A stretch of DNA of 64,000 nt from Mayamaea pseudoterrestris. Taxonomy: Eukaryota > Bacillariophyta > Bacillariophyceae > Sellaphorales > Sellaphoraceae. The notes beneath the pieces were generated by a model, which had not been told where the DNA came from, did not search any database, and worked only from the letters and a program-made list of their open reading frames with translations. A program made the translations under genes and the position numbers. Positions 51,038-61,045 of the stretch are shown piece by piece. Location of the stretch: positions 372,001 to 436,000 of the forward strand of contig BROI01000006.1 in assembly GCA_027923505.1 (NCBI GenBank), written 5' to 3'. How positions within the stretch are numbered: position 1 is the first letter of the stretch; each line of letters opens with the position of its first letter.

Positions 51038-53491
51038 ATGACTACCAGCAATAATTCAATAAAAAAGCGGCACAAAAGGCATGATATTGCAAAGTTTCTA
51101 ATCATGTTGACTGCAGTTGCAACAGCGGCAATGCTAAATTCGACTTATATTTCAACGGAACACACAATTGAACGTTTAAAAGGTGATGCACAAGTCGACT
51201 TGTCTAGCATGACCTATACGTTCGGAGACGTGAGTAATAAGGTCTCATTCATTCCTGACAATGATGATGGCAAAAATAGTATCATGCGCAATGTCAGCGA
51301 ACATATGGAACAACTCGCGAGCTCTCTTACCGACACGACGATAGACATAGAACCCTCGAAAGCCGATGCACAAATTAGCAAGTCTAGCATGAACTCCACG
51401 TTCGAAGGCATCGAAAAGAATATCTCGCGAAGTGTCTTTTACAATATATTCATTCCTGACACTGATGATGGCAAGAATAATACCCTACGCATCGTCAGGG
51501 AGCAGATAGAACAAGTCGCCAGCTCGTTTGCCACCGCAACAATGGAGCAGCCCATGCCTATCATAATTTATACAATGGGAGCTGCAGATGTTATAACATC
51601 CGAAAGTTTGGCATCGATTTGCCCCGCGCGTCTGAAGTGCCATCACATGCAGCACTACCAGCAAGGAAACGAGGCCATTACCCTTAACGCACTCCGACAA
51701 TATTGCATTGAACGACCTACGGCAACTGTAACCTATCTTCATAGCAAAGGGTCCTTCCACCCCCGACCCGAGAATGAGGTATGGCGACGCATTTTGACCG
51801 ATGCCGCTTTGAGCGAACGCTGTTATTCTAACATAGGAGAAAAGGGTTGCAACCTTTGCGGCGACAAATTTTTAACGCTTCCGACCTACTTTATTCCAGG
51901 TAACATTTTTACAGTCAGCTGTGACTATGCATCGCAGCTGACATCCTTGGACACTTATGATTCAGCAATCATGCAAGTGGTCAAACGATTTTTCATTTTG
52001 CGGCTTCGCAAACAAATGTCGGTAAATTTGTATAGTCCGGATGCTGGCCGGCACTCGTTCGAGGCTGTGTTCGGATTGGGAAGATATGGAGCGGAAAATT
52101 GGATAGGCTCGCATCCAGACATACGTCCATGTGATTGCGTTAACACACGGTCGCCCTTGGCAATCACGAAAGGTCAGGTAAAGATGGGCGACTTGGAGCT
52201 GGTCAAGGGACGCCGAAGGCGACATTACGCAAAGATCATGAGAGTTCCCGCTGCCCGCATTCGAGACTTTCATGTGTTTGGTGGCATGCTCATGAAGTGG
52301 TACGCCCTTTATGGACGCGCGCCAGGACCATCATCATGGGTATGGTTGCATCATCCAGATGGGCCTTTTTGGCTCGACAAAGTGACAGACTTAGGCGAGA
52401 ATGCAATTGACAACGCTACGAGCCCGTTATTGCCGTTGGAGACACGTTTTCCGTCCAGTGGCGAATCATTAGCTTCAAGGAAGCTGTACGAGAACCACGG
52501 TAAAAGTCCTGAGGCATCTTTCATTTTCATGGATGCATATATATCCCCCAGTGTCGACAGTGTGGGAGTTCAACAAGAGATAGAATCTCTGAAGCAACAA
52601 ATTGCAATCGTAGAAAGCTCGGCGCAGTCTTCGGGGCGGAACGCTACCATCTTTTACAATACAATGGGAAACATGATATTGAAGGAATTTTCCTTGTGTG
52701 GCGCTTATAGCGGTCACCAGTGTATTCCACTCGCGCACTATGATACGCGCTACGAGGGAGAGACAATGCGCCAATTATTCAACTTCTGTCAAGTAAATCC
52801 TAACAAAAGCGTCTCTTACATACATAACCGAGTCCCAGAAGGTCAACACGGATTGAGTTTGGACATACAACGCCGCACGATGCGCCACTTAACTTTGGGT
52901 GTGACTTCAACATATTTTCTTTCCAATTCACTTTCAGCCCAAGACTGCGACGTTTACGGTCTTAAATTTAATTACATGCCTCATTACGCACTTTATGGGG
53001 ACATGTTTTTCGCCAAATGCGGATACATCAATCAACTACTCCCGCCCGAGAATTTTACCGTGCGCATGGAGTCATTTGCTGCCGAAGTGCTGATGCAAAT
53101 TGTAGAGAAGAAGTTGAACGTCGGAGTCCTGGAAGCCTCGGCCCAGAATCTAAGTGTAGGAAGACATGTCATGGCCCGCTGGGTCGTCAGTCACCCCTCC
53201 TGCGTCCCATGCGACCTAACCAACCAGACAAGTCACTTTTGGGAGTCAGAGGACCGCTCAAGGAATGATTTTTCCGTGCAAGTGCCCGGCCCGCACGATC
53301 GTGGATCTTCTTGGGACTATAACATATCGACAGAGGCATTACTAATGGAGAATCCTCAACTTCGATTACGCGAAGTACTTTTCCATCCGGTCCATATTTC
53401 GCACTGGCAAACAATTTATAATGCAACACCAGGCAATTCATCAGCTTTCCAAACCTGGTTTCCCGATGCCGAAAGTGGTTCAGTTGTATAG
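51038..53491 (+). CDS. Two-domain glycosyltransferase-like secretory protein with internal duplications
   Basis: A single exon encodes 817 residues. Residues 18-35 are a hydrophobic anchor (DIAKFLIMLTAVATAAML), so it is probably type II in the Golgi/ER. Two related domains follow, about 172-367 and 535-725. Domain 1 has PIIIYTMG, VTYLHSKGSFHP, WRRILTDAAL, CNLCGDKF, YFIPGNIFTVSCDY and GSHPDIRPCDC. Domain 2 repeats the plan in weaker form: TIFYNTMG, VSYIHNRVPEGQH, CDVYGLKF, YALYGDMFFAKCGY and VSHPSCVPCDL. The YLHSKGS pattern recalls bacterial polysaccharide and rhamnan-synthesis transferase-like proteins, but the reaction is not established. A separate pair of about 60-residue repeats (FIPDNDDGKN and FIPDTDDGKN units) lies at about 50-165, before domain 1. 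The second domain may have lost activity. Confidence 0.65.
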   Translation: MTTSNNSIKKRHKRHDIAKFLIMLTAVATAAMLNSTYISTEHTIERLKGDAQVDLSSMTYTFGDVSNKVSFIPDNDDGKNSIMRNVSEHMEQLASSLTDTTIDIEPSKADAQISKSSMNSTFEGIEKNISRSVFYNIFIPDTDDGKNNTLRIVREQIEQVASSFATATMEQPMPIIIYTMGAADVITSESLASICPARLKCHHMQHYQQGNEAITLNALRQYCIERPTATVTYLHSKGSFHPRPENEVWRRILTDAALSERCYSNIGEKGCNLCGDKFLTLPTYFIPGNIFTVSCDYASQLTSLDTYDSAIMQVVKRFFILRLRKQMSVNLYSPDAGRHSFEAVFGLGRYGAENWIGSHPDIRPCDCVNTRSPLAITKGQVKMGDLELVKGRRRRHYAKIMRVPAARIRDFHVFGGMLMKWYALYGRAPGPSSWVWLHHPDGPFWLDKVTDLGENAIDNATSPLLPLETRFPSSGESLASRKLYENHGKSPEASFIFMDAYISPSVDSVGVQQEIESLKQQIAIVESSAQSSGRNATIFYNTMGNMILKEFSLCGAYSGHQCIPLAHYDTRYEGETMRQLFNFCQVNPNKSVSYIHNRVPEGQHGLSLDIQRRTMRHLTLGVTSTYFLSNSLSAQDCDVYGLKFNYMPHYALYGDMFFAKCGYINQLLPPENFTVRMESFAAEVLMQIVEKKLNVGVLEASAQNLSVGRHVMARWVVSHPSCVPCDLTNQTSHFWESEDRSRNDFSVQVPGPHDRGSSWDYNISTEALLMENPQLRLREVLFHPVHISHWQTIYNATPGNSSAFQTWFPDAESGSVV

Positions 53492-53734
53492 AAGACAATG
53501 GAAATCGTACATGTTCTAACGACACATCAGTTAGGATATTTACGACGAATGAAATCCGGTATGAACCGTGAAAATAAGCAAGCTTTTGAGGAGATGTCCG
53601 TTCACACCCCAACACGAAACGGCACCGGCTATCAATGCGGCAGGCGACATAGTAGGTCATATTCGCCAACGACTTCCAACATGCCTGCCAACAGTGCAGA
53701 CGTTGTATCTTAAGACTATACCTTGTATCTAAAT

Positions 53735-55088
53735 TTACAACTCTAATCCATGAGCCAAAAGGGGCAGCAATATCGTCAAAATTTCGTGCGCCGCCTTGGG
53801 GTTACCCGGCAAATTGGCAACAAAGGTGGTGCCCCGAAGGCCAGCCGTCCCACGCGATAGGCTGGCTAGCGGCTGCTGGCGACTACATTCCATCGACACA
53901 AAACCCATCAGACCGGATGCTTCTTGGTAAAGTATTTTGCGTGTTGCTTCGGGCGTGACATCGCGCGCGCTCAAGCCTGTACCACCCGTTGTCAATATCA
54001 AATGTGGCGTCGCCGAAGCGTCCTCGCCGTCGCACCAATCCATGAGCCGTGACTGAATTGCTTCCATGTCATCAGGCACAATGGCTTTTCGTGTTGATAC
54101 ACGAGCATTGCCTAACAGCTCCTTGACGCTTTCTTCCACTGCCGGCCCAGAAAGATCACCATTTTCGTACTCGTTATGAAAGGCGCGATCGCTAACGGTG
54201 AGAATGCTGACGCGAATCTGTGCATGCTTCCATTTGTAACAATCAGCAGATATGGACGGTGGCGCATACGGCGGAATTGATCGATTGATACTTCTTGCGT
54301 TGTCATCATGGCTGACGGAAATGCGATGGCCCTGCGACGGAGTCGGGAACGTTTCGCAACAAACATTTGAGGAAAGCGCTATATTCTTCTCGCTGCTGCC
54401 ATGTCCCTCATTAGAAACTGCACTTGATTCAGCTGCAGCCTCAGCTTGAGCGGACGTAGGAGCTTCTGCATTTACGCGCGTCGGCAACAATTCTTCATTG
54501 TGTTTCGCCCAGAGCGAACGACTAGATTGATATCGCTCCAACTGCTCGTCGGTTGCCTTTTGCTGATGCTGCTTCTTCCAATCTCCATACTGCATACCAT
54601 AGACAATTTGAGCCGCTTGGTCGTATCCAAACTGATTCAACTGATCGGCGTAAGGATGTTTGGCGTGAATGGAATCGTCGCTAACGAGCGATGCTTCCGA
54701 CGCTGCGTCGTCAACCAGTTTTCTCGCTTCCAAAACCATCCACTAAGAGAATAATGAGAAGAATTAGTTGAACGAATAACGCAAAGAGTTGTATATCAAT
54801 TCCCAATGATTCGCAGCACTGCGATCTGTGAACCGTCGACAATCGTCACCAAGCGCGCGACTTCAGCATCTCGAGACTCGCTCTCAGTCGACAAACAGAG
54901 CCAGACACCTAGCGTACCTTGGCGAGGCAATTTCGACAAAAGCCCGAAAGCGTCATGAGGTCCATGTTGGAAACCTGATCACTCCGCTCCTGCAAGTGTT
55001 GGCAGAGAGACTCAAAAGCTCCGGCTTGTAGCTGCCGAACAAGAGATGCGGGGAGACCGATTCCATTTTCATTTTTATAGGAGTCCAT
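53735..55088 (-). CDS. DUF1244-MogA fusion: molybdopterin adenylyltransferase with bacterial-type N-terminal domain
   Basis: Predicted exons are 55088-54918 and 54742-53735 (intron 175 nt, phase 0), giving 392 residues. The C-terminal 170 residues are a MogA/Cnx1-G domain: VSILTVSDRAFHNEYENGDLSGP, LILTTGGTGLSARDVTPEAT and FVANLPGNPKAAHE. MogA adenylates molybdopterin with ATP before molybdenum insertion in molybdenum cofactor synthesis. The N-terminal 140 residues match the small bacterial domain DUF1244: QERSDQVSNMDLMTLSGFCRNCLAK at the exon 1 end, continued by WMVLEARKL after the intron, then YDQAAQIVYGMQYGDWKKQHQQKATDEQ. The splice falls inside the FCRNCLxKW motif and rebuilds it. A disordered linker (about 150-215) joins them. 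There is no MoeA/Cnx1-E domain. DUF1244 has no known function that I can state. Confidence 0.85.
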
Positions 55089-55228
55089 TGTAGCTGATGA
55101 TGTTCTATAGAGTTGATGGGTGTTTGTAGGTGGTAACAGCAATACAGTAACAAACGAACGCGAGTCGAGCGAACTGTGCGCCTCGGCGGATGCAAGATCT
55201 CAGCCAGTACCGGTGCGAGATTTCGAGA

Positions 55229-55236
55229 TACCGGTA
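55229..55236. promoter_or_regulatory. TACCGGTA palindrome in divergent promoter
   Basis: The octamer lies 140 bp before the DUF1244-MogA start and 105 bp before the TPR-prefoldin start. A near copy, TACCGGTG, is 21 bp to the left. Confidence 0.3.
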
Positions 55237-55341
55237 CGACCTACGACATTTTCGAAATGAAAGTTCCTCCACGACGAGAACCACAAGATGGCACATATCC
55301 ACGGCAGCGCTGTCAATTGCAAAGTTCATCCAACCAAAACA

Positions 55342-56243
55342 ATGAGCGACTCAATCGATCCCCAAGAATGGAAGGAGTAAGTTAGTAAGGAATGCATGCC
55401 CTTTGATGGTTCATTGCAACTCGTCCTCTCAAATCACTTTTTTCGCATTCTTCCAGACTCGGTAACAAGGCATTTGCCGCCAAGCAGTACAACGATGCCA
55501 TCCAGCACTACACCAAGGCTATCTTGTACGACAAGTCCAATCACGTATATTACTCCAATCGTAGTGCTTGTCACGCTGGACTCAAGCAGTGGGCGGAAGC
55601 CGCGCGAGATGCCAAGGAATGCATTCGCCTTGATCCATCCTTTGTCAAGGGATACTATCGGCTTGCGCTGGCACTCAAGGAGCTTGCGGATTATGAAACG
55701 GCAACTCATGCGCTGCGACAAGGATTGGCGGCAGCAAAAAATGACGCCAGCAGCATGGAACCGTTGCAGAAGCTGTTGAGGCAAGTGGAGCAGCTGCAGC
55801 GATCGTTGAATGCTGAGAAAGAGGAGAACGATACTGCAACCTTGCCGCAGCGTCACAGCGCTGGCAGTTCGACGTTATCCGCAGCGGCAGCCAAGCTTGA
55901 CGAAGCCTCGTCGCGCGAGCTCTACGATTTGGAGGTGCAAGCGACGCAATCAAGCCGCGACTTGTCAGTCGTCGAAAACCAACTGCTTCGTCTGGAGCGT
56001 GACAAGCGACTCGCCCAAGTCACAAAGGAGGAAATTAGTCAATTACCAGCTGAAACAGCCTGCTTTCGAAGTGTGGGTAAGATCTTTTTGAAGTCGTCGC
56101 AGGACCGAGTGACGGAATACTTGGATGAAAAGGTTTCAACGACTACCAAGCAGCAGCATGATTTGACGCAAAAGAAGGACTACTTGGAACGACGATTAAA
56201 GTCGCAGCAGCAGAACATGAAGGACATCTTGTCGCCGGCGTAG
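55342..56243 (+). CDS. TPR-prefoldin subunit 1 fusion
   Basis: Predicted exons are 55342-55376 and 55457-56243 (intron 80 nt), giving 273 residues. The short first exon encodes MSDSIDPQEWK and the splice makes the canonical TPR opening KELGNKAFAAKQYNDAIQHYTKAI. Three TPR units fill residues 10-112 (YSNRSACHAGLKQWAEAARDA, GYYRLALALKELADYETATHALRQGL), of the STI1/CHIP type that clamps Hsp70/Hsp90 tails. Residues about 165-270 match prefoldin beta subunit 1: DLSVVENQLLRLERDKRLAQVTKEEI, ETACFRSVGKIFLKSSQDRVTEYL and KKDYLERRLKSQQQNMKDIL. Prefoldin hands nascent actin and tubulin to CCT. The fusion suggests a physical link between Hsp70/90 and prefoldin, which is an inference. It is divergent from DUF1244-MogA (253 bp). 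Confidence 0.85.
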
Positions 56244-56533
56244 ATACGAGTGTCCACAATGCGGACTGACTATCACATGTGCAGTGTAAACCTGCGCATG
56301 CAACCAATAGAAGTCATGCTTCCTAGATTAGTCATTTACCTGTATTTTTGTAGCATGCAATGCGGGACCATATAACTGCTTTAACAGTGTTTGTAGATAT
56401 CAGCCATAGGGATATCCAAGAGGAGAGGAGGGATCCCGAATTAAGTTATCAATCGAGACGCGGTCAGACAGGAGTGACTGTGCGACACGGTGCAACAACC
56501 ATCCGTCCTTCCATTTTCTCATTCTGCGCGACC

Positions 56534-58298
56534 ATGACGATGAGTCTCCTCGTTCCAACCAATAGCATCAAGAAGCGGTCGCAGCCGACAGACTTAAATG
56601 AGTCCATACATAGAAATGAGCCGCAAGGCAAAAAGAGCAAGAAACGATTGCAGCAGGAAGCTCGGGAACTGGCTGAGGAGGAACGGCTCGAGGCTTTGCT
56701 GTTTGGCGGCGGCGGAAAAACAACGTCTTTGCTTTCAAGTGATGCTGCAACAGCGCCAAAGCAGACTCGAGTCACAGAGGAACCTGCAGCTCTATTTGAG
56801 ATTGATCGAGCTGGTAACGAAATTTTAGATGTTACGGTAGATGACAACGTCGTCAACCAAGGACAAACGAACAATGAAACGACTGATGGGCGCGCCTGGG
56901 TTGATGTAGATGATGACTTGGTAGTCGATTTGATGCAAACTAGCCGGCTGAGAAAGTTGCGAACGTCGCGCGAGGAAGCAGCTGCTTCGGCGTTGCCCGT
57001 GGTAGAGTTTGAGTCGCGTCTGCGAAAGCGCTACGAGGAAACGGCGCAACTTGCTGCTCACACCGACTGGGCCCGTATTGACGTTGACAAAACTGATGCG
57101 GCATTTACCGACGACAAGGACGAGACTCTTGCTTTGTCAACATCGGCTCCATTCCTCTTGCATGCATCGGCAAAGTCGTCAAGCTTGCCGGCCAACGTTA
57201 TTGGCATGGTGCGTTGCAGCGACGCTAATGAAACGGATCCATGTCGATCGGTTGTACAGAGCGTACACTTTCATCCAACCTCCAATCCAGAGCAGCCCCT
57301 GATGCTTACTGCTGGTCTTGACAAGATGTTGCGTTTCTTTCAAGTTGGAGCTGATCATAGCGAAAAGGTCCACGGTATACAATGTAAGTGATGGTTGAAC
57401 AGTTCACTGCTATAACGTATCGCGTTTATATACTCCGCCATACTGATTCCATGCTCACTCCCTTGCTTCACTTTCAGTTCCGAAACTGCCAATCTACTCG
57501 GCATCCTTTTTGGGCTCTTCGGGTAATGTTATTGTCAGCGGCCGTCGATCTTTCTTCTACATTTACGATGCTGTCGCTGGCAAGGTAGATTTGGTACCAC
57601 GCATCCTTGGTCGACAAGAGAAAAGCCTGGAAAAGTTTAGCGTATCGCCTGATGGCTCCGTAATTGCATTTTATGGGAATGATGGTTATATCATCCTTGT
57701 CGACGCTCGCACCAAGGAATGGATTGCCGATTTGAAAATGAATGGAAGTGTTCGAGCAGTAACGTTTAGCGCAAACGGTGACTACTTATATGGAAGTGGG
57801 AGCGACGGTCAAGTTTATCAGTGGGAAACTGCCAGTCGACGTTGCATCGATCGATTTAACAATGAGGACGGTACCATTACAAGCTCTATGGCCTGTTCGT
57901 CACAGCACTTGGCTGTCGGCGCGGAGAGTGGAGTCGTCAACGTATATCAATCACAGAAACAGCAAGAAGAACCGCAACAAGAGCTACAGTCAAGTCGACG
58001 CAGCATTTTGAGCAACCGACAGCCAGTCAAGTCAATTATGAATCTGCATACATCATCGGACTTGGTGCGATTTAACGGCGACGGTCAAATTCTGGCCATT
58101 TCATCGCGGCGGGAACGCCAAGCGTTGAAGCTTGTGCACGTTCCGTCCCGAACCGTCTTTTCCAATTGGCCAACGACAAAGACTCCCTTGAACTATGTTT
58201 GGTCGCTCGACTTTTCGCCGCAAAGCAGGTTCATGGCGGTTGGTAACGACAAGGGAAAATGCCTTCTATACCGACTATCTCATTATAACAAGGACTAA
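56534..58298 (+). CDS. UTP18: U3 snoRNP WD40 protein UTP18
   Basis: Predicted exons are 56534-57383 and 57478-58298 (intron 94 nt), giving 556 residues. The splice joins HGIQ to FPKLPIYSASF. I chose the ATG at 56534 (MTMSLLVPTN); an earlier ATG at 56360 would add an unlikely leader. The N-terminal third is basic then acidic, with AWVDVDDDLVVDLMQTSRLRKLR and EFESRLRKRYEETAQ characteristic of UTP18. The WD40 propeller follows (VQSVHFHPTSNPEQPLMLTAGLDKMLRFF, FSVSPDGSVIAFYGNDGYIILVD, VWSLDFSPQSRFMAVGNDKGKCLLYRL). UTP18 belongs to the small-subunit processome in the nucleolus and recruits the exosome cofactor Mtr4 in yeast. It is convergent with ribosomal protein eS25. Confidence 0.92.
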
Positions 58299-58692
58299 TA
58301 TGCATCCTGATACGTACGAAATTGCGCCATTTTTGTTCAACGCAAGTAAGAGAGGCTCAGGTTACAATTTGTACTCCCAGCGAAAGCATAAATAAAATAG
58401 AAGAGTGACATTTCTGTCCATCTTGCAATTGCTGACTTTCAGATGTATTCCAGTAGCCCTTCTGCTCATTCATGGCAATCGATACGACGTGTTTTGACTG
58501 TTAACACGATGCGCTTTGGCTCTTAGCTTGAGGAGACTAAGGAATATCTATCAAACTACTTGTCGGGGATCGGGGACACACTTCCTTATTTCTTATGAGG
58601 GCAGGGCCGCTGGCACTCAAATCGATGCATTCCCAGAAAGATTTATAATGGAATAAGAGTGGTTAAATTTGATTTATATCATTGCTTACAAT
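58299..58692. other. Intergenic stretch between convergent UTP18 and eS25
   Basis: These 394 bp lie between two stop codons. No ORF, repeat or RNA gene is recognised; they hold the two 3' UTRs. Confidence 0.45.
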
Positions 58693-59181
58693 TTACTCAT
58701 CACCTTCTCCAATATTACGTGTGTAAATTTGCTGTGCTCGGGAAAGAAGAACGGGGCGAATCTTTCCCTCCTCTGCCAAGTCGCGAAGCGCTCGTCTCGC
58801 AAGACCTCCCGAAACCTTGAGCTTCTCGACAACGGCTGAGACAGTGATAAGCTTCATCTTTGGGACTTCGGCATGTAGGCGATCGAATTGCTCCTTGGTC
58901 ATGAGCACCTTGTTGTCAACCTTGTCGCGGCTCTTTCCCTTGGACCACTTCTTCTTCTTGCCCTTGCCTCCCGCCATGGCGGCAGCCATCTTTTGCTCCT
59001 TACTCTTCTGCTGAACTTTCGGCGGCTGTCATTGCAAATCGGATTGCGAAATATTAGAGGAAAGGGTTGTGATGAGCAATTGATGGAAGGTCATTGAAGC
59101 ATGCTGCGATGCCTTGCAAAACCTTAAATCTCGTTCCAATTATTATCGTAAAGCCGCTATACCAATCTATTGACATACCAT
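58693..59181 (-). CDS. RPS25: 40S ribosomal protein eS25
   Basis: Predicted exons are 59181-59179 (the ATG alone) and 59025-58693, with a 152-nt intron using a GTATGT donor and a GACAG acceptor, giving 111 residues. This layout gives the expected start MPPKVQQKSKEQK, as eS25 proteins begin MPPK. An in-frame ATG at 58989 would drop those residues. The body is canonical: GGKGKKKKWSKGKSRDKVDN, VLMTKEQFDRLHAEVPKMKLIT, VVEKLKVSGGLARRALRDL and GKIRPVLLSRAQQIYTR. eS25 lies in the head of the small subunit and is needed for IRES and ribosome-shunting initiation in other eukaryotes. An intron straight after the ATG is common in ribosomal protein genes. Confidence 0.88.
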
Positions 59182-60094
59182 GATGAATTACTTTGTCGCA
59201 AACTACTATACTAAAGACGGACAACCAAACGCGGATCGTCGCAGTGCTTGCATGATTGCTCTCATGGTCGCCGCAACGTTCAAGTAACGCGGTAAGCAGT
59301 ACCGGTAAGATCTCGCTCCGACGCATTTCAATTACTCCGTTAAGCACGGCCGCCGATCACAAAGCTGTGATTCAGAAGACCACGTAAACCAATGCTGCGT
59401 GGAGCTTCAACCATGTGGCGTGGCACGATGGGCGGGACAATATCGACCCAAAGTGTCTCGCCAGATGTTGTGAGTCAGTACCGCATTTTGGTATGGCCCG
59501 CGAAGGAACAGCTTTCATAGGCTTGTGGCGCGGCGCAAAGTGTCATGGAATCCTCGGATGTGGCGCAAGCATTGGTGCAGCAGGCATGGCAATGGCGTCA
59601 TGGAAGCGCATGTTTAACGCCACGGCAGCATTGACAGAATGCACGAGTGCTTTGCTGACTTGACCGATGGACTCATCCGTGTCATTGATAGAATGTCTCA
59701 AGTGTGAGGGACTGTTTGGCTCGTCTGCCGCGCTCGACCGATGTAGTGCACAATGGCCCGTGCCAGCTACTTATCGTAGGACGAATGGTCAGTCTCAGCC
59801 AGTTAAAAGACAGGAAAGGAAAGAAATCTTGTCAGGCTGTTCAACTTAGACATTCATAAGCATGTCAGGCTTAAAAACGGAAGCATGTATGACTGCACAG
59901 AAGCTAATTCTGCGCTGGCTCATAGTTATTGGAGGGGCACGGAGTCAAAAAGACTGCGCAGCCATTTTGTCGATCGGCGGAAACACCTGCACGGACGGCT
60001 GCGCGCTCGATCCAAGTTTCTCGCACCGTGCACACAAATTTTTGGCCGATCATTGATTCAACACGAAAAACAATTCCTCGTCCGCTCCATTGCC
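59182..60094. other. Intergenic stretch between eS25 and HA-repeat gene
   Basis: These 913 bp separate two divergent genes. A TACCGGTA site lies at 59300. The open frame upstream of 60095 reaches an ATG at 59885, but its sequence is not protein-like. No other gene is supported. Confidence 0.5.
59300..59307. promoter_or_regulatory. TACCGGTA palindrome upstream of eS25
   Basis: The octamer is 118 bp before the eS25 ATG on the minus strand. Confidence 0.3.
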
Positions 60095-61045
60095 ATGAAC
60101 TATCTCCAATCTCCCTTTCCGCAAGGACATCTTCTCTACAATGGCTACACAGTCTTGGATCCGAAGAATTACGTCGTCCCGGGGCAACTTCCGCTCTTCA
60201 GTTTGGCCTTCTACAATGGATCACACATGCAGCAACATCAAGGATCGGAACAGTTTCAAGATTGCCATCCCCTCCAGCCAGTTTCGTCTACTTTTGACGA
60301 GTTCAAAGACATGACTCTCAAAGATATCCTCGACTTTTCGGAAGACTTGTTGCTGGAGAATGAGGAACCGGCTGACGAAGACGATCCTCTCATGACGACG
60401 CCCATCCTCGAGACTCCTTTCTTTGCACCGCCACCAATCCTTTCCAGCGCCATTTCGAGGGATATCGTCCATCCCATTTCGCCATCCAACAGCATCACTG
60501 CTGACGAGCTGGAGGAGCACACCAAGAAACGTCGCCGCGGAAGCAACGAATCCGCCAGCACTCCTCGCTTTCGAGAGTATCAAGCCGGACAATGGACGAG
60601 CATGTTTGAAGCTCTCCTCGCCTACAAGGAGCAGCATGGCGATGTATTGGTTCCCTACACCTACAAGGAGAACCGTGCACTGGCGCGCTGGGTCAAACGA
60701 CAGAGGTACCAGCGTCGGTTGTTTCTGCAGGGCCAGCCGTCCACCATGACGGCGGATCGCGCCGCAGCGCTCGACGCCATTGGATTCTGCTGGGACTTTC
60801 AGTCGTCCAACTGGCTGGATCGACTGGAGGAGCTCAAGGACTTCAAGCGCGAGACGGGGCACTGCAACGTTCCATCCCTCTATCCCGAGAACCCGACTCT
60901 AGCGACGTGGGTGAAATGCCAACGAAGGCAGCACACGCTTCGATTGCAGGGCAAGCCGCACAACATTACGCCGCAGCGCATCGCGGAACTTGATCGGCTC
61001 GGCTTCACCTGGGAGATTCGATGCGCCAAGAAGCAACGAGTTTAA
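60095..61045 (+). CDS. Helicase-associated (HA) repeat protein
   Basis: A single exon encodes 316 residues with the chosen start MNYLQSPFPQG. An in-frame ATG at 59885 would add 70 residues of unconvincing sequence. The first 170 residues are acidic and Pro/Ser-rich and probably disordered. A basic patch (KKRRRGS) that could serve as a nuclear signal follows. Two HA domains make up the rest, each beginning with a conserved Trp: WTSMFEALLAYKEQHGDVLVPYTY with WVKRQRYQRRLF, and WLDRLEELKDFKRETGHCNVPSLY with WVKCQRRQHTLRL. Each ends with a GFxW signature (IGFCWDF, LGFTWEI). HA repeats are greatly expanded in diatoms and are thought to bind DNA or act in transcription. No helicase domain is present. 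Confidence 0.8.
   Translation: MNYLQSPFPQGHLLYNGYTVLDPKNYVVPGQLPLFSLAFYNGSHMQQHQGSEQFQDCHPLQPVSSTFDEFKDMTLKDILDFSEDLLLENEEPADEDDPLMTTPILETPFFAPPPILSSAISRDIVHPISPSNSITADELEEHTKKRRRGSNESASTPRFREYQAGQWTSMFEALLAYKEQHGDVLVPYTYKENRALARWVKRQRYQRRLFLQGQPSTMTADRAAALDAIGFCWDFQSSNWLDRLEELKDFKRETGHCNVPSLYPENPTLATWVKCQRRQHTLRLQGKPHNITPQRIAELDRLGFTWEIRCAKKQRV

Noticed and set aside
59415-59663. 82-codon plus-strand ORF upstream of the HA-repeat gene
   Set aside because: No homologue recognised. Its composition is not protein-like and no conserved motif is present.
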